The translations under genes and the position numbers were made by a program. Source: an uncultured Spirochaetia bacterium (GTDB lineage Bacteria; Spirochaetota; Spirochaetia; SZUA-6; Bin103). Taken from it: a stretch of DNA of 64,000 bases. Positions within the stretch are counted from its first letter, which is position 1. Every line of letters starts with the position of its first letter. Below, one piece after another: positions 1 through 10,087 of this stretch. The notes under the pieces are model-generated. The model worked only from the letters and a program-made list of their open reading frames with translations, was not told the DNA's origin and ran no database searches. The stretch is from contig CATQHW010000003.1 of the NCBI GenBank assembly GCA_958296075.1, positions 868,001 to 932,000 on the forward strand, given 5' to 3'.

Positions 1-44
1 CGGTGGACAGGACACGAGCGTTCGGATCGGAACCCCTGTAAGCG

Positions 45-665
45 ATGGAATCAGATGGTCCGGTTGTCGCGATTTCTGCTATTGAGCACTTCGTCTATTG
101 TCCCCGACAGTGCGCGCTGATCCATTGCGACGGCGTGTGGTCCGATAACGCTCACACGGTCACGGGATCACGAGCCCACCGCCGGGTCGACAGCGGCACC
201 CACCGCCACGAACGGGGGCGGCTCGTGCTACGAACGATTCCACTCTGGTCCGAGACGCTCGGGCTCTCTGGGCGTGCGGACGTGGTGGAGATCGAGGCAG
301 GAATCGTGCGGCCCGTCGAATACAAGTCGGGCACGCGTCACGGGGCCGCCGCAGACCTTCAGCTCTGTGCTCAGGCGCTGTGCCTCGAAGAGATGCTCGA
401 CGTCGAAATCCCCGATGGCTGCGTATGGTATGGCGGAACGCGGCGCCGGGTGAGCGTTGCCTTCACACCGGCGCTGCGCCGTGAAGTTGGCGAGATCGTT
501 CGCGAAATCCGCATGCAATTAGTGACGGCCGTGCTGCCGGACGCGCCCAACGATCAACGTTGTGGGAAATGCCAGCTACTACATCACTGTCTGCCTCAAG
601 TCGCCAGCAAACCGCAGAAGGTGATCCGCTACATGCAGGGCGTCGTATTTCAGTGCGCTACCTGA
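45..665 (+). CDS. cas4: CRISPR-associated exonuclease Cas4
   Basis: Translation has N-terminal YCPRQCAL, central VEYKSG...QLCAQALCLEEML and C-terminal CGKCQLLHHCLP cysteines typical of Cas4; next to cas1/cas2 and a CRISPR array. Confidence 0.93.
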   Translation: MESDGPVVAISAIEHFVYCPRQCALIHCDGVWSDNAHTVTGSRAHRRVDSGTHRHERGRLVLRTIPLWSETLGLSGRADVVEIEAGIVRPVEYKSGTRHGAAADLQLCAQALCLEEMLDVEIPDGCVWYGGTRRRVSVAFTPALRREVGEIVREIRMQLVTAVLPDAPNDQRCGKCQLLHHCLPQVASKPQKVIRYMQGVVFQCAT

Positions 666-1669
666 GCACGGTATACGTTCGCGATCATCGTGCCCGAGTT
701 ACGCATCGTCGCGGCTCGCTGCTGGTATCTTCCCCTGACGGAACCCAGAGAGTCCCGCTGGAAGCGATCGACGCGGTCATCATGCTGGGCAGCGGCCAGA
801 TCACGACTCAGGCGCTGGAAGCGTGCGTCCGACGCGGCGTTCGCGTCACAGCGCTGAAGATGAGCGGTGCGGTGCGGTTCGTAGTCGGCGACTCGACCGG
901 TGGAAACGTACACTTGCGAACTGCCTTGTATCAGGCCGTCTCCGACACCGATCATTCGCTGGCGCTGTCCAGGGCGATCGTAGCGGCGAAACTTCAGAAC
1001 AGCAGGAAGGTGGTGGACCGATGGGCGCGGGATGAGAAGGAACCGGCACAATCCTGCCTTCTCGCAGAACGAGCCGCACAGATTGCGGCGCGAATTTCTC
1101 GTTTGCCCGGTGCTCACACAGCAGACCACGTTCGAGGAGTGGAAGGCGATGCGGCCAGAGCCTACTTCGGTGCGGTCGGTCGAGCCCTGTCGAAGAGCGA
1201 TCTCCGGTTCTCGGCGCGCAGCAAGCGACCGCCGCGTGATCCAGTCAACGCCATGCTCGGATTTTGCTACGGGTTGTTGGTAACGGAGTATATCGGTGCC
1301 CTCGAAAGCGTCGGGCTGGATTACCAGATGGGGTTCTTCCATCGCCCGCGTTCCGGCAGGCCATCGCTTGCCCTGGATCTTGCGGAAGAACTGCGGCCGC
1401 TGACGGATCGGTTCGTGGTGTCCCTGGTTCGCCGGCGGCAGGTAGGACCGGACAGTTTCGTGAGGATGCCCGGAGGTGCGGTCTATCTGAGTGATGACGG
1501 CAGAACGAGCCTGATCAGAGCATGGGAAGCTCACAAGGAAGTGGAGACTCATCATGCCATGTCCGGTCGACCGATAGGCCGGTGGGCGCTCCCGTCGGTC
1601 CAGGCAACTTTGCTCGCGCGTCACCTGCGGGGTGATCTTCCTGCGTATCCGCCGTTCGTCATGGCCTGA
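653..1669 (+). CDS. cas1: CRISPR-associated endonuclease Cas1
   Basis: Cas1-type sequence with catalytic-like E (GVEGDAARAYF), H (FFHRPRSGRPSLALDLAEE) and D/E motifs. Likely GTG start at 653 (MRYLSTVYVRD), overlapping the cas4 stop by 13 nt. Confidence 0.94.
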   Translation: MRYLSTVYVRDHRARVTHRRGSLLVSSPDGTQRVPLEAIDAVIMLGSGQITTQALEACVRRGVRVTALKMSGAVRFVVGDSTGGNVHLRTALYQAVSDTDHSLALSRAIVAAKLQNSRKVVDRWARDEKEPAQSCLLAERAAQIAARISRLPGAHTADHVRGVEGDAARAYFGAVGRALSKSDLRFSARSKRPPRDPVNAMLGFCYGLLVTEYIGALESVGLDYQMGFFHRPRSGRPSLALDLAEELRPLTDRFVVSLVRRRQVGPDSFVRMPGGAVYLSDDGRTSLIRAWEAHKEVETHHAMSGRPIGRWALPSVQATLLARHLRGDLPAYPPFVMA

Positions 1670-1672
1670 CCA

Positions 1673-1963
1673 ATGGACATTCTCGTAGCGTACGACATCG
1701 CCGATACCGAGGGTGTCGGGGCGTCAAGGCTCAGACGAATCGCCCAGGTATGCGAGAAGTACGGCCAACGTGTGCAGTTCTCGGTGTTCGAGTTCCGATT
1801 GTCTCCCGAGCGCATTGCTCGGATGCTCGGCGAGATCCAGGACGTGATCGATCGCGATCACGACTCCGTGCTCGTCTACCGCTTCCCGGGTCGCCTGGAA
1901 GACGTCAGGGTACGATACGGGCGAAGTGAGGTTCACGAACTCGGCCATCCGTGGGTACTCTGA
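1673..1963 (+). CDS. cas2: CRISPR-associated endoribonuclease Cas2
   Basis: 96 aa, starts MDILVAYDIAD, with FSVFEFRLS; directly downstream of cas1. Confidence 0.93.
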   Translation: MDILVAYDIADTEGVGASRLRRIAQVCEKYGQRVQFSVFEFRLSPERIARMLGEIQDVIDRDHDSVLVYRFPGRLEDVRVRYGRSEVHELGHPWVL

Positions 1964-2166
1964 CAACCGTGCGAACCATCAGTGATCCGACGGAGCGCCG
2001 GTCGAGGGCCATCGTAGGGGCGATTTCCCATCGAAACACGTCGGGTCCGTTGCTGTGATACTGCCGTGAATCAAGTGACTTTAGAGAAATCGCGCCTTGA
2101 TCGACGGTCCGTGTTCACGGAACGCCCATGTTTTGCCGCAGGACCGGGCATTCGGCCCGATTAGCA
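1964..2166 (+). promoter_or_regulatory. Putative CRISPR leader
   Basis: Non-coding ~200 bp between cas2 and the first repeat, with lower GC than the surroundings. Orientation inferred from cas gene position only; repeats show no terminal degeneracy. Confidence 0.4.
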
Positions 2167-5100
2167 GTGTCGCCGGAGCTTATGCTCCGGCCTTCGTTGA
2201 GCGCAGTCGATCCTCGTCGAGGATCGGGAGCGCCACGGCGCGTGTCGCCGGAGCTTATGCTCCGGCCTTCGTTGAGCGAACCAGCTTGCGTTAACGAGCT
2301 GTAACGGCCCCCTAACGTGTCGCCGGAGCTTATGCTCCGGCCTTCGTTGAGCGGTTACGGTCGATCACGCCAGCGGCTGCATCGCCCTGGAGTGTCGCCG
2401 GAGCTTATGCTCCGGCCTTCGTTGAGCGATGAAGAAGGACAACCTTGAAGACCAGCTTCGTTGGGACGTGTCGCCGGAGCTTATGCTCCGGCCTTCGTTG
2501 AGCGATCACCCGGAGTGCGGCTCGGTCTCGTCGCCGTAGATGCGTGTCGCCGGAGCTTATGCTCCGGCCTTCGTTGAGCGGGACTCAAGTGTACGTCCTG
2601 GGAGCAGAACACGCAACTCGTGTCGCCGGAGCTTATGCTCCGGCCTTCGTTGAGCGTTGACAAGTCTGGGCAACATCCTTATCCTACTGGCATGGGTGTC
2701 GCCGGAGCTTATGCTCCGGCCTTCGTTGAGCGCGGATACCCGCGCCCATCGGCGGTTGACGGTGGCCTAGTGTCGCCGGAGCTTATGCTCCGGCCTTCGT
2801 TGAGCGACCGAAAACCCCAACGGCAAGGGCGTGAACCCGATCACGTGTCGCCGGAGCTTATGCTCCGGCCTTCGTTGAGCGTACGACTCCCCGCAGCGGT
2901 ACGACGCCATCGACCGCCGGGTGTCGCCGGAGCTTATGCTCCGGCCTTCGTTGAGCGTTTCATAGCACGCCGGCGGCCCGCCCGTCAAGCCCCGTGTCGC
3001 CGGAGCTTATGCTCCGGCCTTCGTTGAGCGCCATTGAATCGCTACCAAATCGGCCAACGATCACGTGTCGCCGGAGCTTATGCTCCGGCCTTCGTTGAGC
3101 GCTGTCGCCCATTGGCGCGTGGTGGCGCTGCACCGCGCGTGTGTCGCCGGAGCTTATGCTCCGGCCTTCGTTGAGCGGTCCAGCTCGCCGGGCGGCAAGC
3201 TCCTCATCGCCAAGTGTCGCCGGAGCTTATGCTCCGGCCTTCGTTGAGCGCACCAACGCCTACAGGCTGATCCAGCGTATACCGGCGCGCGTGTCGCCGG
3301 AGCTTATGCTCCGGCCTTCGTTGAGCGGTAGAGCTGATCGCAAAGGGTATGACCAGCGTACAGCGTGTCGCCGGAGCTTATGCTCCGGCCTTCGTTGAGC
3401 GTGCTGACCGCGGCGATGCGTGACGCTCGATGCGTGACCGGTGTCGCCGGAGCTTATGCTCCGGCCTTCGTTGAGCGGAGCCGGAACGCAACGCGCCTGC
3501 TACCCTGCTCCGAGAGGTGTCGCCGGAGCTTATGCTCCGGCCTTCGTTGAGCGGGCGTGTTCGAACAGCAGGACAGGCTACGAGCATGTGTCGCCGGAGC
3601 TTATGCTCCGGCCTTCGTTGAGCGAGGCGAATCAGGGGTTCATCCGCATACGTGTGCCTATTGTGTCGCCGGAGCTTATGCTCCGGCCTTCGTTGAGCGC
3701 ATCGTTAGTGGTGGAATAGGAGCGTCGATACCGCTGTGTCGCCGGAGCTTATGCTCCGGCCTTCGTTGAGCGTGGGAAGCTTTGCAGGGTGATCCGATCG
3801 AGATCCCGGTGTGTCGCCGGAGCTTATGCTCCGGCCTTCGTTGAGCGCTGACGATCGGCATCGGGCATCGGCTCCCGCCGGACGCTGGTGTCGCCGGAGC
3901 TTATGCTCCGGCCTTCGTTGAGCGAGCCGATTGCCGACGGCGATCCGCTGACGAGCCTCGGTGTGTCGCCGGAGCTTATGCTCCGGCCTTCGTTGAGCGG
4001 CGCGGTACTCCCGTGAGCAATCCGCCGGACGTGCCGGGGTGTCGCCGGAGCTTATGCTCCGGCCTTCGTTGAGCGCCCACACTGCGATCAAGCGCGCACG
4101 CGGGAAGGGTCGGCGTGTCGCCGGAGCTTATGCTCCGGCCTTCGTTGAGCGTCCGTCTGCAGAGACGCCACGCGCGCGAGCGCCAGCTCGTGTCGCCGGA
4201 GCTTATGCTCCGGCCTTCGTTGAGCGGTGGCAGCCGCCGGCACGGTCAAGCCGGTCATCGACGGTGTCGCCGGAGCTTATGCTCCGGCCTTCGTTGAGCG
4301 CGGACATTGAGATTGAGACCGCGATCTCCTGCGGGGTCGGGTGTCGCCGGAGCTTATGCTCCGGCCTTCGTTGAGCGCGCAACCTCACGATCGATCACAA
4401 GGTGCCGAGGGCCGGTGTCGCCGGAGCTTATGCTCCGGCCTTCGTTGAGCGATGGCGGCGATCGACTATCAGTTATTCGGTAACGTGTGTCGCCGGAGCT
4501 TATGCTCCGGCCTTCGTTGAGCGATGAATGGCGGTTGCACCTTGACACGTGCGGCCGCCGAGTGTCGCCGGAGCTTATGCTCCGGCCTTCGTTGAGCGAC
4601 GCGCCATGCTTCTCGTGGCCGGCCGAAGACCGACCAGTGTCGCCGGAGCTTATGCTCCGGCCTTCGTTGAGCGATGGAGGAGACGGGCTGGACGAACGCA
4701 TCTGCCGAGCGCGTGTCGCCGGAGCTTATGCTCCGGCCTTCGTTGAGCGTTGGGTGGAACCGCAGTGAGCAAGATGTACTTGGGGAGTGTCGCCGGAGCT
4801 TATGCTCCGGCCTTCGTTGAGCGTGGGTGTTCCTCGCCGGCATGGTGGCCGGCGGATACTGTGTCGCCGGAGCTTATGCTCCGGCCTTCGTTGAGCGGGC
4901 ACCGCCGACGCCACCTTTCCGGCCCAGATCGACACGTGTCGCCGGAGCTTATGCTCCGGCCTTCGTTGAGCGTGATGCGTCGCCGCGCGCACGTCGCGCG
5001 AGCCGACCTCCAGTGTCGCCGGAGCTTATGCTCCGGCCTTCGTTGAGCGAGGACAAGTCTTGCCAAGTGTCAAGCATCCACTCCGAGTGTCGCCGGAGCT

Positions 5101-6869
5101 TATGCTCCGGCCTTCGTTGAGCGACGGGGCTGTCAGCGTCATGGACCGTGCCGGCGCCAGAGTGTCGCCGGAGCTTATGCTCCGGCCTTCGTTGAGCGCG
5201 CGCCGCACGTCGCCGCCCGCATGACGCGGGTCAATCGGGTGTCGCCGGAGCTTATGCTCCGGCCTTCGTTGAGCGCGGGCGATGCTCGAGGATGAAGGGT
5301 TCAAGCTGCCGAAGGTGTCGCCGGAGCTTATGCTCCGGCCTTCGTTGAGCGGTGTCAGCGCTGAGGACATTCGCGCTTGGAAGCGCGAAGTGTCGCCGGA
5401 GCTTATGCTCCGGCCTTCGTTGAGCGAAGCGGAAGGAAGCCGAGTTCGCCGCGGCGCGTGACGCAGAGCAGGTGTCGCCGGAGCTTATGCTCCGGCCTTC
5501 GTTGAGCGATCCCGGCTGGAACGCGCGGCACCATCGTGGTCGAGTGTCGCCGGAGCTTATGCTCCGGCCTTCGTTGAGCGGTTCCGGTTCTTGTACGCCC
5601 CGAGCAAGGATCGGCGGTGTCGCCGGAGCTTATGCTCCGGCCTTCGTTGAGCGGGGGAGAACGTCCGCAACTACGCGGCTCAGCGCTGAGCTTGTGTCGC
5701 CGGAGCTTATGCTCCGGCCTTCGTTGAGCGTGTGCGGCCACGTCCAGGTTGCCAGCGTAAGCGTATGTGTCGCCGGAGCTTATGCTCCGGCCTTCGTTGA
5801 GCGTCGAAGACAATTTGCTGCGGCTGCCGCGCGACGCGCGCGTGTGTCGCCGGAGCTTATGCTCCGGCCTTCGTTGAGCGTCGAATGAAGAATCCGATCA
5901 TCATCGAGAACCCGGACAAGTGTCGCCGGAGCTTATGCTCCGGCCTTCGTTGAGCGATGAAAGCCTGGGTGCGAAAGTACCGCGGGGAGGTGGACGCGTG
6001 TCGCCGGAGCTTATGCTCCGGCCTTCGTTGAGCGATCTCGTCCACGCCGCCAGTGAATCCGTCTCCGGCGAGTGTCGCCGGAGCTTATGCTCCGGCCTTC
6101 GTTGAGCGTGGGAAAACTTCTACGGCAAGGGCGGTCAGCGTGGCCATCATGTGTCGCCGGAGCTTATGCTCCGGCCTTCGTTGAGCGCACCTGGCGCGGA
6201 CCATATCGACCATCCGGGCGGCGACCGGTGTCGCCGGAGCTTATGCTCCGGCCTTCGTTGAGCGCACCTGGCGCGGACCATATCGACCATCCGGGCGGCG
6301 ACCGGTGTCGCCGGAGCTTATGCTCCGGCCTTCGTTGAGCGTTCTGAAACGCCCAATAGCGCTTGACATGAGACCGCCGAGTGTCGCCGGAGCTTATGCT
6401 CCGGCCTTCGTTGAGCGACCCCGGCAACGGCGCCGAGCCCCGGCCGGCGCGCCCGGTGTCGCCGGAGCTTATGCTCCGGCCTTCGTTGAGCGAGCCGCGA
6501 GGCTGTCGAGCTCGCCATCGAGCGGGACGCCGGTGTCGCCGGAGCTTATGCTCCGGCCTTCGTTGAGCGAAGGTCATACCCCCCCGCCTCCCATGGCGAG
6601 CCACTCGTGTCGCCGGAGCTTATGCTCCGGCCTTCGTTGAGCGTGATGAATGGCGGATGGCCTACTGTGATCGGCGCCCGTGTGTCGCCGGAGCTTATGC
6701 TCCGGCCTTCGTTGAGCGGTGTTGGTGGATCACTGGTCGAGATGCCTCGCCCTGGACGTGTCGCCGGAGCTTATGCTCCGGCCTTCGTTGAGCGATGCGA
6801 CCGGTCGCCTTGGCCAGCGCGTCCAAGTGCTGGTGTCGCCGGAGCTTATGCTCCGGCCTTCGTTGAGCG
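2167..6869 (+). CRISPR. CRISPR array, 63 repeats / 62 spacers, repeat GTGTCGCCGGAGCTTATGCTCCGGCCTTCGTTGAGCG (37 nt)
   Basis: Repeat counted by eye at starts 2167, 2242, 2317 ... 6758, 6833, with spacing 71-82 nt (spacers ~34-45 nt). Repeat contains a perfect 8-bp stem GCCGGAGC-TTAT-GCTCCGGC. No diverged repeat noticed. Confidence 0.98.
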
Positions 6870-7001
6870 CGGGAAAGCCGGTCGGACCTCTCCGACGTAA
6901 AATGGGTGTCCATAATGGCCATATCGATCAGCGATCAGTGCCCATATGAAATCTATAGACATATGGCTATCGTGATCTCATACGAAGGCTTCGACCCGGC
7001 G

Positions 7002-8144
7002 CTAGCTCAGCATCAGCGTCGGATCGGCCAGCGCCTCGGTGAGCGGCAGGAGGTCGATACCGTCCTGGTGTTCCCGGCGGTCGCCGCCGAACAGCAGCGC
7101 GCACCGCGCCATCGGGTAGTCGTCCCGGAACAGCTTGAGGCCGCGCAGGTCGGCGCGCCGGATCGTCCGGCTGCGCTTGACCTCGATCGCGAACAGCCCG
7201 TCGTCGCCGTAGGCGACGAAGTCGACCTCCGCTCCCGCCGAGCTACGCCAGTGGGAGAAGTCCAGCTTGAGCGACCGGTAGGCGACCGCCGCGCGCAGCT
7301 CCTGAAATACCAGCGTTTCCAGAGCGTGGCCGTCGATCTGCTCCGGACGGTCGAGCGGTCCCGCCGGCCTGATCGCCCGGTACACGCCGGCGTCGAACAG
7401 ATAGAACTTCGGATGGACGGTCATCCGGCGTTTGGCCCGCTTGGTGAAGACCGGAACCCGAGTCGCGATCAACAGATCGTCGAGCAGATCGAAATAGCCG
7501 GCCGCCGTCTTGCGGTCCATCCCGCTGTCTCGCGCTACCTGCGTGACGTTGAGCGGCGCCGCCTGCGAGAAACTGGCGCTTTCCAGGAACCGGCTGAACG
7601 CGGCCAGGTTCCGGGTGCGTCCTTCTTCGAGCACCTCCTGGCGCAGGTAATGCTCGACATACGACGCGAGGTACGCGTCGGGATCCGGCTGCGTGTACAC
7701 CGAGGGGAGCTGGCCGGAGATCAGCGCTCGCTCCAGCGCGAAGTCGTCCCCGGCCTCGACCGCCGTCAGCGGGTACAGGCGATGGGTGCGCGCCCGGCCG
7801 CCCAGCAGGTTGACGCCGTGCCGGCGCAGGCTGCGCGCGCTCGACCCGGTCAGGATGAAGCGCAGCCCCGCGGTCTCGATCAGCCGGTGGACCTCGTTGA
7901 GGACCAGCGGCGTCCGCTGCACCTCGTCGATCACGACCCACCCGCCATACCGGGGCGGGATCAGGTCCCGCAGCCGCTGCGGCCGAGCCAGCAGCGCCAG
8001 ATACAAGGCGTGATCGAGCAGGTCGAGGTAGAGCGCGTCCGGGAACCGCTGCTTGAGCCACGTCGTCTTGCCGGTTCCGCGCGGCCCGAACAGGAAGAAG
8101 CTCTGGCGGCCGGTCGACGGAATTTCGAGCAATCTGGGATACAT
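7002..8144 (-). CDS. AAA ATPase, DUF4143-type
   Basis: FLFGPRGTGKTTWL Walker A, WVVIDEVQRTP, FILTGSSARSLRR, C-terminal AEVDFVAYGDDGLFAIEVKRS. Confidence 0.88.
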   Translation of the reverse strand: MYPRLLEIPSTGRQSFFLFGPRGTGKTTWLKQRFPDALYLDLLDHALYLALLARPQRLRDLIPPRYGGWVVIDEVQRTPLVLNEVHRLIETAGLRFILTGSSARSLRRHGVNLLGGRARTHRLYPLTAVEAGDDFALERALISGQLPSVYTQPDPDAYLASYVEHYLRQEVLEEGRTRNLAAFSRFLESASFSQAAPLNVTQVARDSGMDRKTAAGYFDLLDDLLIATRVPVFTKRAKRRMTVHPKFYLFDAGVYRAIRPAGPLDRPEQIDGHALETLVFQELRAAVAYRSLKLDFSHWRSSAGAEVDFVAYGDDGLFAIEVKRSRTIRRADLRGLKLFRDDYPMARCALLFGGDRREHQDGIDLLPLTEALADPTLMLS

Positions 8145-8211
8145 GTCCCCATTTTATGATGCAGAACGGGATTTGTGGTCCCATTCTACATCGTTTCGGC
8201 CGCGACAGCGC

Positions 8212-8820
8212 CTACTCGGGCGTGATGAAGGTCTCCGCGAGCGCCACTACGCAGGAGCTGCGGTCGCCGCCGCCGATGACCGGCCGCCAGCGGTCGTCGG
8301 CGTACGGGGCGCCATCGACGCGTTCGCCGTTCGAGCGGATGTCGGCCTCGCGGGCGAACAGCAGCACGTTGAACAGCGAACGCCGCGCGTACACCTCCGG
8401 GCGGTCGCCTCGGTAGGAGACGACCGGCGGATCGAACCGCCGCCACGTGACCTGCAGGTCGACGTTCGGCGCCCGGATGGTCCAGGAGCGCCCGCCGCCG
8501 GAACGGTCGCCGCGGGCGAGTCGCGCGTCGGCCACCGGCGGCGACCGCCCGAACGGGGCGCCGCGGCCTCCGCCCCAGGCGCCGTGCACCCAGGCGGCGA
8601 GCGCGCGATTGTCGGTGAACACGCCCGCCAGCGTCGGGCCGCCCCCGCCTCGGATCGACACGTAGGCGACCACCCCCTCGCCGGCCGGGCTCGCGTGCGT
8701 GTCGTACAGGCTGACGCGCGCGGTCTCCGCCTCGCCCTCGCCCTTCAGCGCGCAGACCCAGTGCTCGCCCACCCAACGGAACTCGCCGCCGAATACGCGC
8801 GACTGCGCGTGGATCGCCAT
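8212..8820 (-). CDS. Hypothetical protein
   Basis: ORF from ATG at 8820 (MAIHAQSRVFGGEFRWVGEHWVCALKGEG...), within a longer open frame; sits directly downstream of the MFS gene. Confidence 0.55.
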   Translation of the reverse strand: MAIHAQSRVFGGEFRWVGEHWVCALKGEGEAETARVSLYDTHASPAGEGVVAYVSIRGGGGPTLAGVFTDNRALAAWVHGAWGGGRGAPFGRSPPVADARLARGDRSGGGRSWTIRAPNVDLQVTWRRFDPPVVSYRGDRPEVYARRSLFNVLLFAREADIRSNGERVDGAPYADDRWRPVIGGGDRSSCVVALAETFITPE

Positions 8821-8831
8821 GGAGCGCCGGG

Positions 8832-10087
8832 TCAGCCGCCGGCGTCCGCGTCGGCGCGGCGGCGCTGCTCGGCCGGCTCGGGCAGGAGCGCGAACGCCAC
8901 CCCGCCGGCCACCCCCAGCAGGCCGGCGGCCAGCGCGCTGCCGCCCAGGCTGAGCGCGGCCGCCAGCGCCCCGGCGATCGTCGGTCCCAGCACGCTGCCG
9001 GCGTCGCTGATCAGCCGCCAGAGGCCCAGGAACGGTCCGGTGCGGCCGGCCGGCGCCAGATCGGCCCCGTAGGTCATGTTGATGCCGCTGCCCAGACCGT
9101 TGCCGACGGCGCCGAACAGGCCGACCGCCAGCAGCGCCGCGAACGACTGCGTCCGCGGTGTGGCCGCCAACCCGACCGCCAGCAGCAGGGTGGCGGGGGC
9201 GGCGGCGTAGCGGCGGCCCAGGCGGTCCATGACCAGTCCCGCCGGCGCGAACATCACGATCTCCATCCCCGCGGTCAGGCCGGCCACCAGACCGATCTCC
9301 ACCACGTTGAGGCCGATGTGCGCGCCCCACAGCGGCACGACCACGCGCCGCGCCGTGCGCAGGACCGACAGCGCGACCATGGGCGCGCCGGCCGTGGCCA
9401 GGATGCGGCGATTGCTGCGCAGCTCCTCCCGGATCTCGCCGAGCGCGCCGCCGCGCCGCGCGCCGGCGGCGTCCGGTTCGGTTCGTTGCGGAGCGAATGC
9501 CGGCATCAGGTACATCGTCAGCCCGGCCGCGGCGAGCGCCAGCACGACCGGCACGACGAAGATCGCCTGCAGGCCGAAGCGGTCGCCGATGAAACCGGCG
9601 GCGATCGGTCCGATCAGACCGCCGATGCGGGTGACGCCGCCGGTGGTGGCCAGCGCCCGGCCCCGCAGCCGGTGCGGGGCGGCCCGGCTCATCCACGTCA
9701 GGCGCGCCAGCAGCCACGCGCCGTGGCAGCAGCCGATCCCCAGCAGCAGCGCCGCGAACGCCGGCGCGGCGGCGACCAGCGCGGCGCCGGCGCAGCAGCC
9801 GGCCAGCGCCACGCCGGCGGCGACCTGGATGCCCTTCTCGCTCAGGCGCGTGCAGGCAAGGCCGGCCGGCACGGCGATCACCATGCCGCCCAGGCCGTGC
9901 AGGGCGATCGTGGCGCCGGCGCCCGCGAACCCGGCGCCCAGTTCGACCGCCAGCAACGGGATGAACGGGAATATCGCGGCGACGCCGGCCGATTCCAGCA
10001 GGGCCGGCAGGAACACCGGCAGTACCAGCCCGCGCAGGGTGGCGCCGCCGGGGACCGCCGCCCCGCGTGCGCGGCTCAGCGAAGGAC
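8832..10087 (-). CDS. MFS transporter
   Basis: Multiple hydrophobic helices with MFS-like GFIGDRFG and MDRLGRR loops. No clear ATG; start approximate, overlapping the aminotransferase 3' end. Confidence 0.75.

Noticed and set aside
2167-6869. Self-targeting spacers against this window
   Set aside because: No obvious match seen by eye, but 62 spacers could not be exhaustively compared; not claimed either way.
2097-6949. Many ORFs on both strands with repeated SPELMLRPSLS / VAGAYAPAFVER / AQRRPEHKLRRH / LNEGRSISSGDT peptides
   Set aside because: These are translations of the CRISPR repeat in different frames, not proteins.
6906-8159. 417-aa + strand ORF
   Set aside because: Shadow ORF antisense to the DUF4143-type AAA ATPase; no recognisable motif.
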